44,850 bases of DNA from an uncultured Eubacteriales bacterium (GCA_900540045.1 UQEF01000012.1:1-44850); one strand, 5' to 3'. Positions 18,385 through 27,058 are shown, counted from the stretch's first letter. Notes: generated from the sequence alone by a model not told the origin. Translations and numbers: made by a program.

Positions 18385-18553
18385 GCGTGTCGAAAAAGTC
18401 CGGCCAGGCCGGTTTTTTCCGCCGGGACACGTTTCCCCTGCGACTACGGCGCGGCGGAGGAAACGCGCAGGGCTTCCGAATCCACCGCACAGGCCGCTGA
18501 ATTCGGTTTTCACTTCGAGGGCTACGGCCCTCCAAACCTTTCAAAATGGGTCC
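18385..18553 (-). repeat. Dispersed intergenic repeat, copy A (in nrdR leader)
   Basis: On the minus strand the element opens with CCCATTTTGAAAGGTTTGGA and a GGAGGG...CCCTC hairpin, continues with GTGAAAACCGAATTC, passes through a GTGCGG block, and ends with GGACTTTTTCGACACGC. Copy B at 32974-33114 has the same blocks in the same order. The element sits between the nrdR promoter and its start codon, so it is transcribed as leader RNA. No open reading frame is preserved between the copies. Confidence 0.65.
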
Positions 18554-18560
18554 TTCTATT

Positions 18561-18589
18561 ATTATAACAAAAGGAACGCACGCTTGCAA
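18561..18589 (-). promoter_or_regulatory. Promoter of nrdR
   Basis: Minus strand TTGCAA (plus 18584-18589), 17-nt spacer, perfect TATAAT (plus 18561-18566). Confidence 0.8.
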
Positions 18590-18599
18590 GCGGGGCGGC

Positions 18600-18664
18600 G
18601 CTTAAAAAGCGCCCGGACGTGCTTAAAAAGCGCCCGGACGCTGTTGCGCTGTCCGGGCGCTTTT
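18600..18664 (-). terminator. deoC terminator with duplicated 3' arm
   Basis: On the minus strand AGCGCCCGGAC pairs with GTCCGGGCGCT, followed by TTTTTAAG. A second copy of the right arm with its own TTTTTAAG follows at a 21-nt period. On the plus strand these are two direct copies of CTTAAAAAGCGCCCGGACG (18601-18619, 18622-18640). Confidence 0.85.
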
Positions 18665-18691
18665 CGTGTGCATGCGGTTGGAATCCGCAGG

Positions 18692-19351
18692 TTAAGCCGG
18701 GGCGCCTTCCAGAATGGCCGGCGTAGAGCTGGTCCCCAGACGGCTCGCGCCGGCCTCCACCATGTCTACGGCCTCCTGCCAGCTGTGCATGCCGCCGGAG
18801 GCCTTGACCTTCATGGTATCGGGGATGGAGGCCTTCATCAGGCGGACGTCCGGCACGGTTGCGCCGCCGGTACCAAAGCCGGTGCTGGTTTTGACGTAGT
18901 CGGCGCCTGCATTGACGCAAGCCTTGCAGGCGAGCACCTTCTCCTCATCGGTCAGGTAGCAGCATTCAATAATGACCTTTACCAGCGTGCCGGCAGCAGC
19001 TTCCACGACACCGCGAATATCGCTTTCCAACAGGGCCAGATCGCCGCTTTTCAGCGCGCCGATGTTGATGACCATATCCACTTCGTCCGCGCCATTGGCG
19101 ATGGCGTCCCTGGTTTCAAAGGCCTTGACGGCGGTGGTGTTGGCTCCCAAAGGAAAGCCGATGACCGTGCATACCTTTACGCCGCTGCCCTTGAGCAGCT
19201 GTGCCGCCAGCGCTACATGGCAGGGGTTGACGCATACGCTGGCGGTGTGAAGGGCCTTGGCCGTTTCACACAGCTCGGTGATCTGCCGGGGGGTGGCGGC
19301 GGCCTTGAGCAGCGTGTGGTCGATCATGGAGGCAATCTGTGCTTTGGTCAT
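18692..19351 (-). CDS. deoC: Deoxyribose-phosphate aldolase
   Basis: This class I aldolase splits 2-deoxyribose-5-phosphate into glyceraldehyde-3-phosphate and acetaldehyde in deoxynucleoside breakdown. The 219-aa product starts [20 protein letters not shown]. Key residues are the Schiff-base lysine in [15 protein letters not shown], the second lysine in [11 protein letters not shown], and the aspartate in [14 protein letters not shown] 19351 has AGAAAGGATG upstream and begins 6 nt after the stop of the response-regulator remnant. Deoxynucleoside-use genes (deoD, pdp, deoB) are not nearby. It is intact although all five genes upstream in the same direction are broken, so its expression depends on the decayed operon's promoter or an internal one. 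Confidence 0.95.
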   Translation of the reverse strand: MTKAQIASMIDHTLLKAAATPRQITELCETAKALHTASVCVNPCHVALAAQLLKGSGVKVCTVIGFPLGANTTAVKAFETRDAIANGADEVDMVINIGALKSGDLALLESDIRGVVEAAAGTLVKVIIECCYLTDEEKVLACKACVNAGADYVKTSTGFGTGGATVPDVRLMKASIPDTMKVKASGGMHSWQEAVDMVEAGASRLGTSSTPAILEGAPA

Positions 19352-19357
19352 GGAGAA

Positions 19358-19892
19358 TCATCCTTTCTGATTATCGTCTGCCGCCGCGCCGGAGTGTGCC
19401 GTGCTGCCGCGCAGGCATTCCCGCGGCGTAAGGCCGGTGCAGCGTTTGAAAACGGAGCAGAAGTGTTTGTAATCGGTGAACCCGGTCTTTTCGGGCGCTT
19501 CGGACGTGCGCGCTCTCTCGTGCAGCAGCCCGACGGCCTGCTGTACGCGCTGCATGTTCAACGTGTCCAAAAAGGTCTGGCCGGTGACCGCTTTAAAGCG
19601 CCGGCTCAGATAGCTGGCGGATACCCCCATCTCTTCCGCGAGGGTTTCAATGCGCAGGCGCTGCTCGCTGTGCGTGGCAATGCGTTCCAGGGCCACATCC
19701 ACATAGGCGTCCTGCTCGCGGATTTCTTCCATGACCAGCGAGGCGGACTTGCATGTGCTGTTGAGCAGCGGCATCAGGCGGCGCATCTGTTTGGCGGTTT
19801 CCTCCTCGGAATGAATGCGGCTCATTAAAGAGGCCGGCTTCTCCTCGTCCAGGGGCTTGAGCAGGTAATCGCACGCGCGCAGGGAAATCGCG
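19358..19892 (-). pseudogene. AraC-type response regulator, 5' part deleted
   Basis: The frame carries the end of a receiver domain (AISLRACDYLLKPLDEEKP, with the conserved lysine), a helical linker, and a complete AraC-type double helix-turn-helix (LAEEMGVSASYLSRRFKAVTG and DYKHFCSVFKRCTGLTPREC). The first four-fifths of the receiver, including the phospho-acceptor aspartate, is absent. At about 19893 the sequence switches to the sensor-kinase gene in another frame. A minimal HTH protein could still be made from the ATG at 19825 (MSRIHSEEET). Such YesN-like regulators normally pair with a YesM-like kinase encoded next to them. Confidence 0.8.
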
Positions 19893-20871
19893 CTCGGTGT
19901 TTAGGTCTCCCTGCTGAACCTGATAGCAGGCGGCGGCAATTTCGTCGACGATGCGGGTTTTCTGGCGGGAGACGCGCTCGGTGCTTACGAGGATCACCGC
20001 CGTGAATACACCGAAGAACACCAGCACCAGCGCGCCCAGCAACAGCAGCGTGCTGATGATGCCGCCGCATTCCGACATGGCGTGAATTCTGAGAAAGCCG
20101 TTTTGCGTGGTAAGGGTGCGAATGTAGAACAGGCCTTCGGGAAGCATGATGAAGCCGTTGGCGTCGCGAAGCATAACGCGCAGCTTGCCGAAATCACCCA
20201 CGAAAGCGCTGTTTGTGCCCAGAAATACGGAATCGAACCGGTCAGTCACAATCAGGTCGGAGGCGCATTGCTTGAATTGCGCCGCCATTTGATCCTCGTC
20301 CAGAGCAAAGTAGAGATAGCCGCCTACCCCGCCTTTCTCATCATACAGGCAGCAGCCGACCAGCATGCTGGAAACGGTGCTCACGCCGACCTCCGCACGC
20401 GCCACCACCATGGCCGCTTTTCCGGCCGGGGCGGGCAGGTTGTTGACCGGCCGCCAATGGAAGCTGTTTTGCAGGCTTTCGCGCATTGCTTCGTTTGTCT
20501 GTGAGGAAAAGACCAGATTTTCATCAGCGTCCAGAAGAAAGAACTGCGGCCGAGATACCCCCCTGGTTGATGAACTGATAGATACGGCTTTTCACAGCCG
20601 CCTGGTAATTGACGCTTGAACGGAATGCGTCCAGCTCCAGCTGGCTTTGCAGGGAGAGCAGCTCATTTTGCAGGCTTTGCCATTCCTGACCAAAGGCGTT
20701 CCAGGCAAGTTGCAGGTTGTCCGCCGTGCCGTGGACCACATTCTGGAGCGGAATATACCCCAGGAACACAATCAGCAGCAGCGCCGCGGACAGCACCGGC
20801 AGCAGGGAATAAAACAACAACAGCCTGCGCAGGTCATCACGGAAGCGGGTCTGTTGTCCGGCTTTCTTCAT
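19893..20871 (-). pseudogene. YesM-like sensor histidine kinase, 3' part deleted and frameshifted
   Basis: Starting at ATG 20871, the sequence encodes a first membrane helix (LLFYSLLPVLSAALLLIVFL), an extracytoplasmic sensor domain, a second helix (IISTLLLLGALVLVFFGVFTAV) and the beginning of a HAMP linker ending QQGDLNTE. The phospho-histidine and ATP-binding domains are missing because the sequence jumps into the response-regulator gene near 19893. There is also a frameshift at a CCCCCC run (20558-20563): with one C fewer the frame continues INQGVSRPQFFLLDADENL. The gene is therefore broken twice. Confidence 0.8.
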
Positions 20872-20901
20872 GCGTACGCCCCGCTTGGGATAAATGGAAA
20901 G

Positions 20902-22276
20902 CTACATGGCGACATCCTTGCTTCCGCTGATCTTGAAAAACAGGAACAGCGACAGCACCGTCGTCAGCGTAAGGATGGTGGCCAGCGCGGCGGCCGTGCC
21001 ATAGCTGGCGCGGATAACCTCGTTGTAGATGGCCACGGACATGGTGCGCGTGTTCGCCGTGTAGAGCATGACCGAGGAACTCAGCTCGTTGATAAGCGTG
21101 ATCCAGATCAGAATGGCGCCGGAAATTACGCCGGGCAGCATCAGCTTGGCCGTTACCGTCACAAAGGCTTTCAGCGGCGAATCGCCCGGAGAGATGGCGG
21201 ACTCCTTTACGCTGGGGCTGATCTGATAGAGAATGGCCGAGCTGGAACGCAGCGCGTAGGCCAGACGGCGAATCATCAGGGAGATAATCATGATGGCTGC
21301 CGTGCCGGAAAGCACCATGGGGTCGCCCTTGCCGTTGAAGGCCAAAAGCAGCGTAATACCAAGCACCGAGCCGGGAATGATGCAGGGGAACATGGCGATG
21401 GTATCAATCGCACTGGTGAGCATGCTTTTTTTGCGCACCGACAGGTAGGCGGTCAGCATGCCGAGCACAATAATTATAGTCAAGGCAATGATGCAATACA
21501 AGTAAGTATTTTGAATCGAGGACAATGCCGTGTCAAAAATCTTGGTGTAGCTTTCAAAGGAGTGGCTGTCCACGAAGTACTGTACCTCCGTTTTGCGCAG
21601 GGAGGTCCAGATGATGACCAGGCGCGGCGCCACGGAAAGAATCACCAGGAGGTAGGTAAACACATGCATGACGACGTTCTTGGCGCCCTTTGCGCGCGTG
21701 GGCTGAATGGGGCGCATGGCGCTCATGGTGAAGCTCTTCTTGTTCACGTACCACTTCTGCAAAAGGAACAGCACCGCCGTGATGACCACCATCAGCGAAG
21801 CCATGGCCGAGGCGAAGTAGGCCGAGCCGCCCCGCCAAAGCCGTAGATGGACGGCATTTTGATGCCGAAGGTGTTGGAAAGGAACTGAGTGACCACGCCG
21901 CTGCGGCCAAGCAGCAGAATCCACGAATAGGCGCCGATGAAGTTGGGGCTCATCATGGAGATGATGATGAGGATTTCAATGATGCTCTTGCCCCGGATCT
22001 TGAAAAAGGACATGATGTAGGCCAGCGGCACGCCGATGAGCAGCGAGCAGATGGTGATGCACACCGTGAGTTTCAGAGAGTTGAGCAGCGAACGGCAGTA
22101 GAATTTCTTGCCGAAGAACTTGGTGAAGTTGGCCATGGTGAAGGCCCCGGTGCCTTCCTCCAGAAAGCCGCCGACAACAGGGAGATGAGCGGGTAGATCA
22201 GAAACAGGGCAAAGACGGCCAGAATGCCGATGGTTACAATCGTCCAGAAATCGAACTGCGGCTTACGCTTGCTCAT
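20902..22276 (-). pseudogene. Fe3+/organophosphate-type ABC permease (FbpB-like), two frameshifts
   Basis: Three overlapping frames together give one permease of about 455 aa. They read MSKRKPQFDFWTIVTIGILA; then MANFTKFFGKKFYCRSLLNS and SLKLTVCITICSLLIGVPLA; then ASLMVVITAVLFLLQKWYVN through the second transmembrane domain with its EAA-like loop (MLPGVISGAILIWITLINE). The double-domain layout matches FbpB/ThiP-like permeases. The first frameshift is near 22161-22166 (one missing base, expected TTCCTGGAG). The second is at the CCCC run 21830-21833, where one more C would restore YGFGGGGSAYFAS. ATG 22276 overlaps the ATPase remnant's stop by 14 nt. Confidence 0.82.
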
Positions 22277-22685
22277 AGCGAATCACATCCTTGAGAAGGC
22301 TCTTTTCCATATCCGCCGTAAAGACGTTGATCTTATCGGGATTGGGGCGGAGGGTGAGGTGGTCGCCCGGCTGATACAGCGTTTGCGTATGGCCAAGATC
22401 CTGGGAAAATTCAATGCTGGGCTGGTCGGGCACGCACATGCCGTCGGCGAAATGCAGGAAACAGTTGCTGCAACGGCCCAGGAAGGTGCGGTTGAGCACG
22501 TCGCATGCAAGCCCCTCGCAGGAGACGGAGAATTCTTCCGGACGAATCCCCACCACGACCGCCTGACCGTCCGTGTACTCGTCGGACAGGGTGGTCATGG
22601 GCAGGCGGTATCCGCTGGGGAAGCACAGCTCGGTCCGTCCATCCTTCTTGGAAAGCGTGGCATGGAACAGGTTGGAATGACCGAT
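22263..22685 (-). pseudogene. ABC ATP-binding protein, C-terminal TOBE remnant
   Basis: The frame from about FIGHSNLFHATL through VVVGIRPEEFSV to GDHLTLRPNPDKINVF matches the C-terminal regulatory/TOBE part of FbpC/PotA-type ATPases. The whole nucleotide-binding domain (Walker A, signature, Walker B) is missing. Upstream, the reading frame continues without interruption into a solute-binding protein, so a deletion has fused the two genes in frame. The stop at 22263 overlaps the permease start. No transport ATPase activity is possible from this remnant. Confidence 0.8.
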
Positions 22686-23380
22686 GAAGGTGGCGGCGCC
22701 CTGCTCGAAGGTCAGGCCCACGGCGTATTCGCCGTCGGCCACTCCCTTGTACACGGCGGAGGAGCTGTTCACGCAGCCGTTGGGCAGCTGCTTGCAGAAC
22801 TCGCGCACATAATCCCAGCCGTTGGGCTGACCGTCGGTGCCCATGGCGTAGAGCATGTTGACCAGGTGCTCAAAGGAAGAAGAGGAAGCCTGAGGATCGG
22901 CAAAGACGATCTTGCCCTTGAGCTCGGGGTTGAGCAGGTCGGCATAGCCGTTGATCTCAATGCCGCCGATGAGGTCGGTGTTGATCATGATGACGGAAGG
23001 AACGCAGTCAAGCGGGTCGGGTTGCTTTCCACGCTGCGGTACTGCTCATAGAAGGCGTCCTCATTGGCGCAGGTGTAATCCTGGAAATACTGACTGCTGT
23101 TTTTCACGGTGCCGATGGTGCCGGACCAGAGAATATCGCACTGGGGATTTTCGCTTTCGGCGGCAATGCGCTAAAGGGCGTCGCCCGTGCCCATGGCGAG
23201 GCACTCGGTCTTGATGCCGGTATCGGCCTCAAACATGGCCAGCATGTTTTCAATCATGGAAGTGGTCAGCGGGCTGTACAAAACCAGCTTGCCGGTTTCC
23301 TCGGGGGCGGTTTCGGCGGTGGCGCAGGCCACACTCAGGGCCATGATGGCACAAAGGAACAAGGCAAACAGCTTCTTCAT
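22686..23380 (-). pseudogene. FbpA-like extracellular solute-binding protein, broken three times
   Basis: ATG 23380 follows AAAGGGG and starts a signal peptide (MKKLFALFLCAIMALSVACA). The mature protein begins KLVLYSPLTTSMIENMLAMF, a family 1 solute-binding fold of the FbpA/phosphoglycerate/phosphonate group. Damage: TAG at 23171-23173, where the family expects a lysine (GTGDAL*RIAAESENPQ); a one-base deletion near 23010 (CGCTTGAC for expected CGCTTTGAC) before CVPSVIMINTDLIG; and loss of the C-terminal third by in-frame fusion to the ATPase remnant after GLTFEQGAAT. The ligand (ferric iron, phosphonate or a sugar phosphate) cannot be decided. Confidence 0.82.
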
Positions 23381-23438
23381 GGATGATTCCCCTTTCTTCA
23401 CTTGCTGTTTTGTGAAACAGCCGATTCAATCTGTGTTC

Positions 23439-23467
23439 ATCATAGTTGTGTTTTGGAAGAAATTCAA
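23439..23467 (-). promoter_or_regulatory. Promoter of the decayed ABC/two-component operon
   Basis: Minus strand TTGAAT (plus 23462-23467), 17-nt spacer, TATGAT (plus 23439-23444). It still looks functional although the genes behind it are broken. Confidence 0.7.
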
Positions 23468-23540
23468 CCGGATATTCTATTTGTATATCGCAAAAAGTGA
23501 ACTACCGGGCAAAAAGACGTGGGGGCGGCCTTGCTGCAAG

Positions 23541-23580
23541 AAAAAACACCGGAGCGCCCTGCAAAACAGGGACTCCGGCG
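23541..23580 (-). terminator. Terminator of the phosphoglucomutase gene
   Basis: Minus strand CCGGAG...CTCCGG stem with an internal CCCTG/CAGGG stem, followed by TGTTTTTT. It lies about 25 nt past the stop at 23604. Confidence 0.88.
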
Positions 23581-23603
23581 CCAGAGCAAAGGGAACGCCC
23601 CGC

Positions 23604-25274
23604 TCAGTGGAGGAGGGCCTCTGCGCTTTTCAGGATCTTTTGCTCTGTCTCCTCCGCCGCTTCCCGGCTTTCCCCGCTGACGGAGAAGTAGAGTTTGAGC
23701 TTGGGTTCGGTGCCGGAGGGGCGCGCCACGAGCGTGCAGCCGTCCTCCAGAATGAATTTGAGCACATCGGACTTGGGCAGGCCGTCCAGACCTGCGGCAT
23801 AGTCCATCAGGCGGAGCACCTTTTTGCCGCCGAAGGATGCGACGCCGGCGCGCAGCGCCTGCATGACGGCCTGCATTTTGGCAAAGCCCGCGCTTCCGTC
23901 AAAGGCATAGCTGTGCAGGGTGTTGAGGCAGTAGCCATAGATACCGTAGAGCTCATGCAGCCTGTCCAGAAGAGAAATGCCGCGGCTGGCGTAGCAGCTG
24001 AACATTTCGCAGATCAGGCAGGCCGCGCCTACGCCGTCCTTGTCGCGCACATAGGGGCCGGAGAGATAGCCATAGCTTTCTTCAAAACCAAACACGAAGC
24101 TGTCCCGGCGGCCCTGCGCTTCCAGGCGGCCAATCTGCTCGCCGATGAACTTGAAGCCGGTGAGCACATTGATGGTTTTCACGCCGTAGTGCGCCGCGAT
24201 GCGCTCGGTCATGTCCGTGGTCACGATGGTCTTGATCATCACCGGGTCTGCGGGCATTCTGCCATGCTTCGTGCGTTGGGCGCAGAGGTAGTCCAGGAGC
24301 AGCATGCCCGTTTCGTTGCCGGAGAGCAGCGCATATCCGCCGCTTGGGTCCCGGACGGCCACGCCCACCCGGTCGCAGTCCGGGTCGGTGGCCAGCAGCA
24401 GGTCCGCGCCGCACCGGCCGGCATAGGCGATTCCCAGCGCCATGGCCTCCCGGATTTCCGGGTTGGGATAGGGGCAGGTGGGGAAGTGGCCGTCCGGCAG
24501 GCGCTGCTCCTCCACCAGGGTCAGATGCGTATAGCCCAGCTCCCTGAGCGCGCGGGTAACGGGCACATAGCCGGTGCCGTTGAGCGGGCTGTAGACGATG
24601 GCGATATCCTTGCGGGCTTCCTCTCCGAAAAGCACGGACTGCGCCTTCACCGCCTCCAGAAAGGCCGTGAGAACGGCGTCCGGGACAGGCTGTATCCGTC
24701 CTTCCCGCAGGCAGGCGTCAAAATCAGCCCGTTTGACGCCGTCAAAGAGATCCAGCTTTTCGATTTCGGAGAGAATTTCAGAGGCGGCTTCAACGGTCAC
24801 CTGGCAGCCGTCCGCGCCGTAGACCTTGTAGCCGTTGTATTGGGCAGGGTTGTGGGAGGCGGTGATCATCACGCCCGCGGAGGCGCCGAGGCAGCGCGTG
24901 GCAAAGGACACGGTGGGCACCGGGGTGAGCTGTGGCCAGAAGTGAACCTGCACGCCGTTTGCTGCCAGCACGCCCGCGGTCACGCGGGCGAACGCATCGC
25001 TTTTGAGGCGGCTGTCGTAGCCGATAACGGCGGAAGGAGCGGAGAAGCGCTTTTTGAGGTAATCCGCCAACCCCTGCGAAGCTTTGGCGACAGTATAGAC
25101 GTTCATGCGGTTGGAACCCGCGCCGATCACGCCGCGCAGGCCGCCGGTACCAAAGGCAAGGTCGCGGTAGAAGGCGTCCTCGATGGCCGCCTCGTCCATA
25201 CCTCTCAGCTCCTCAAGAAGTTCCTCGTCGGTCACACGCGCCAGCCAGCGCTGATATTCCTGCCGGTAATCCAT
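23604..25274 (-). CDS. pgcA: Phosphoglucomutase / phosphomannomutase (alpha-D-phosphohexomutase)
   Basis: This enzyme interconverts glucose-1-phosphate and glucose-6-phosphate, linking glycolysis to polysaccharide and envelope precursors. The 556 aa fit the long PgcA type. Sequence marks are FGTGGLRGVIGAGSNRMN near the N-terminus, the active-site phosphoserine loop GVMITASHNPAQYNGYKVYG, the metal loop LLATDPDCDRVGVAV, the sugar loop FGFEESYGYLSG and the phosphate-binding VARPSGTEPKLKLYFS. The open frame reaches further, but ATG 25274 with AAGGAAGG upstream gives the canonical start MDYRQEYQRWL. No convincing promoter was seen before it. Confidence 0.93.
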   Translation of the reverse strand: MDYRQEYQRWLARVTDEELLEELRGMDEAAIEDAFYRDLAFGTGGLRGVIGAGSNRMNVYTVAKASQGLADYLKKRFSAPSAVIGYDSRLKSDAFARVTAGVLAANGVQVHFWPQLTPVPTVSFATRCLGASAGVMITASHNPAQYNGYKVYGADGCQVTVEAASEILSEIEKLDLFDGVKRADFDACLREGRIQPVPDAVLTAFLEAVKAQSVLFGEEARKDIAIVYSPLNGTGYVPVTRALRELGYTHLTLVEEQRLPDGHFPTCPYPNPEIREAMALGIAYAGRCGADLLLATDPDCDRVGVAVRDPSGGYALLSGNETGMLLLDYLCAQRTKHGRMPADPVMIKTIVTTDMTERIAAHYGVKTINVLTGFKFIGEQIGRLEAQGRRDSFVFGFEESYGYLSGPYVRDKDGVGAACLICEMFSCYASRGISLLDRLHELYGIYGYCLNTLHSYAFDGSAGFAKMQAVMQALRAGVASFGGKKVLRLMDYAAGLDGLPKSDVLKFILEDGCTLVARPSGTEPKLKLYFSVSGESREAAEETEQKILKSAEALLH

Positions 25275-25509
25275 GGCTTTTCGCCTTCCTTTCGCGATTG
25301 AGGGGCGCATCTGCGCCGCAACGATGACAGTTCGTGAAGGCGAATGAAAACTCCTGCTTCTTTTCGGGCCATGCCGTACCGCCCAAAAACCTCCCGGCCG
25401 GAACACATCACGCCGGAGGCGTCGCATCCGCAGGCCCACAGGCCGCCGGCGGAGGAGCGGCTTGGGGGAGGAAGCCGCCCGTCCGTTTCCCGTTTTTCTC
25501 GCTTTGAGC
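25275..25509. other. Intergenic gap between pgcA and the MATE gene
   Basis: No gene is supported here. The gap holds the 5' leader of the leftward pgcA, an inverted repeat GCGGCTT/AAGCCGC with an 8-nt loop near 25459-25480, and nothing else recognised. The MATE promoter follows at 25510. Confidence 0.5.
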
Positions 25510-25539
25510 TTGCCTTTGATTCCCGTGTCATGGTATCAT
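25510..25539 (+). promoter_or_regulatory. Promoter of the MATE gene cluster
   Basis: TTGCCT (25510-25515), 18-nt spacer, TATCAT (25534-25539), 85 nt before the start codon. Confidence 0.6.
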
Positions 25540-25623
25540 AAAAAGACGCGGCGAAGCACGGAGGGAGCGGTTCTGCCTGTATTCGCCCGCAATAGAATGG
25601 CTTCATCCGGAAAGGATCGACCC

Positions 25624-27039
25624 ATGTTACGCAATGTCGTTTCCCTGCCCGCCCGCGCCTTCCGGCTTCTGCGGGACAGCCTGCGCTGGGACAGGCCCTT
25701 CATCCGCAACGTATTGGTGGTAGCGCTGCCCATGGTGATCCAGCAGCTGATGACCGCGTCCTTGCACATTGTGGACGGGCTGATGGTCAGCGGCCTGGGC
25801 GACGCGGCATACTCCGCCGTGACGCAGGCCAACCGGGTCACATTCATGTTCAACCTGTTCAGCTTCGGCACCTGTACGGGCGGAGCGATCTTCCTCAGCC
25901 AGTACTGGGGCGGGCGGGACATCCGGCGCATGCGGCAGACCATGGGCCTGACGATGATGTTTGTGCTCATTGTGGCGGCCGTGTTTATGAGCGTGTCGCT
26001 CTTGATGCCCCGTCAGATCATATCGCTGTTTCTGCCGCAGGGCGAGAGCTTTGACCGGGCGGTGGAATACCTGTCGGTGGTGGCGTTTGGCTATCTGTTC
26101 ACCGCGGTGGATAACGTCTATGCCGCCACCCTCAAGGCGGCGGAAAAGACCTATCTGCCCATGCTGTCCGGCTTTGCAAGCATCTTGACCAACACGGTGC
26201 TCAACTATGCCTTCATCTTCGGCAAGCTGGGCTGCCCGGCCATGGGAGTCAGAGGCGCGGCGCTGGCTACGGTCATCTCCGCCGCCGTGTCCATGGGCAT
26301 GAACATGGCCTTTTCCTATGGCATGCACCTGCCTGCGGGCGCCAGGCCTTCCGAGTGGCTGCGGCAGGAAAAGGGCTTTGCGGGGCGGTTTAGCAAAACG
26401 GTGGTGCCCGTTATCTTTAACGAGGGGCTCTGGGGCGTCGGCACGACTATGTACAATGTTTTTTACGGACGCATGGGTGACGCGGCCGTGGCTACCATGG
26501 GCGTGTGCACCACCATTAACGATCTGGTATGGGTGGCCATCTTTGCGCTGATGAACGCCACCGCCATCATCGTGGGCAAGGCCCTCGGCGCGGGCGACCG
26601 CGAACGGGCCTATCTGTATGCCAAACGCATGATGGCGGGCGCGGTGGCTGCCGGCGTGGCGCTGGGCCTTCTGGTCATCGCCGTGCGCTGGCCGCTGGTC
26701 AACATCTTTTCCGGCCTGTCCTATCCGGTACGGGAAAAGGCCCAGTTCATTTTGATGCTGGGCGCGCTGACCATCTGGTTCCGCGCGTTCAATACCATCA
26801 ATATTGTGGGCGTGCTCCGCTCCGGCGGCGATACGCTGTTCAGCCTGTGCCTGGATGTGGGCACGCTGTGGCTGGTGGGCGTGACCAGCACGGGCCTGGC
26901 TGCGCTGGTCTTTCACTGGCCCCTGGAATGGGTGTACGCCTGCACCTTCCTGGAGGAAGCGGTCAAAATGGCGGTCGGCATCCCGCATTTTAAAAAGAAA
27001 CAATGGATGAACGTGCTCACAGAGCAGCCGCAGGGCTGA
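25624..27039 (+). CDS. MATE-family efflux transporter
   Basis: The 471-aa polytopic protein has the two six-helix halves of a MATE antiporter. Marks are IRNVLVVALPMVIQQLMTAS at the first helix, LSQYWGGRDIRRMRQTMG after helix 2, LTNTVLNYAFIFGKLGCPAMGVRGAALAT (the classic loop of the family), and the second-half equivalents (ATAIIVGKALGAGDRERAY). These exporters use Na+ or H+ gradients to expel cationic drugs or metabolites; the substrate cannot be predicted. ATG 25624 has AAAGGATC upstream; the open frame extends further but without a start signal. The amino-acid-kinase-like gene follows after 19 nt, so the two are probably cotranscribed. Confidence 0.9.
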   Translation: MLRNVVSLPARAFRLLRDSLRWDRPFIRNVLVVALPMVIQQLMTASLHIVDGLMVSGLGDAAYSAVTQANRVTFMFNLFSFGTCTGGAIFLSQYWGGRDIRRMRQTMGLTMMFVLIVAAVFMSVSLLMPRQIISLFLPQGESFDRAVEYLSVVAFGYLFTAVDNVYAATLKAAEKTYLPMLSGFASILTNTVLNYAFIFGKLGCPAMGVRGAALATVISAAVSMGMNMAFSYGMHLPAGARPSEWLRQEKGFAGRFSKTVVPVIFNEGLWGVGTTMYNVFYGRMGDAAVATMGVCTTINDLVWVAIFALMNATAIIVGKALGAGDRERAYLYAKRMMAGAVAAGVALGLLVIAVRWPLVNIFSGLSYPVREKAQFILMLGALTIWFRAFNTINIVGVLRSGGDTLFSLCLDVGTLWLVGVTSTGLAALVFHWPLEWVYACTFLEEAVKMAVGIPHFKKKQWMNVLTEQPQG

Positions 27040-27058
27040 CGGAAGGGAAGGGAGCAGC

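Noticed and set aside
18388..18394. TGTCGAA as a second Spo0A box near nrdR
   Set aside because: It lies in the terminal block of the dispersed repeat, far downstream of the nrdR promoter, and is not kept in copy B.
18600..18640. Two direct repeats of about 19 bp as a possible CRISPR fragment
   Set aside because: The copies are separated by only 2 nt and are the duplicated arm of a terminator hairpin; there is no spacer and no cas gene.
18338..19828. 496-codon plus-strand open frame across repeat copy A and deoC
   Set aside because: It runs antisense to deoC and the AraC-type remnant and through the deoC terminator; no coding character.
19358..20871. Programmed frameshift producing a hybrid kinase-regulator
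   Set aside because: The join lacks the kinase core and the receiver's phospho-acceptor aspartate, so a hybrid would be non-functional; deletion is the simpler explanation.
23187..25301. 704-codon plus-strand open frame across the pgcA region
   Set aside because: It is antisense to a clear phosphoglucomutase and crosses a terminator and a promoter of the other strand.
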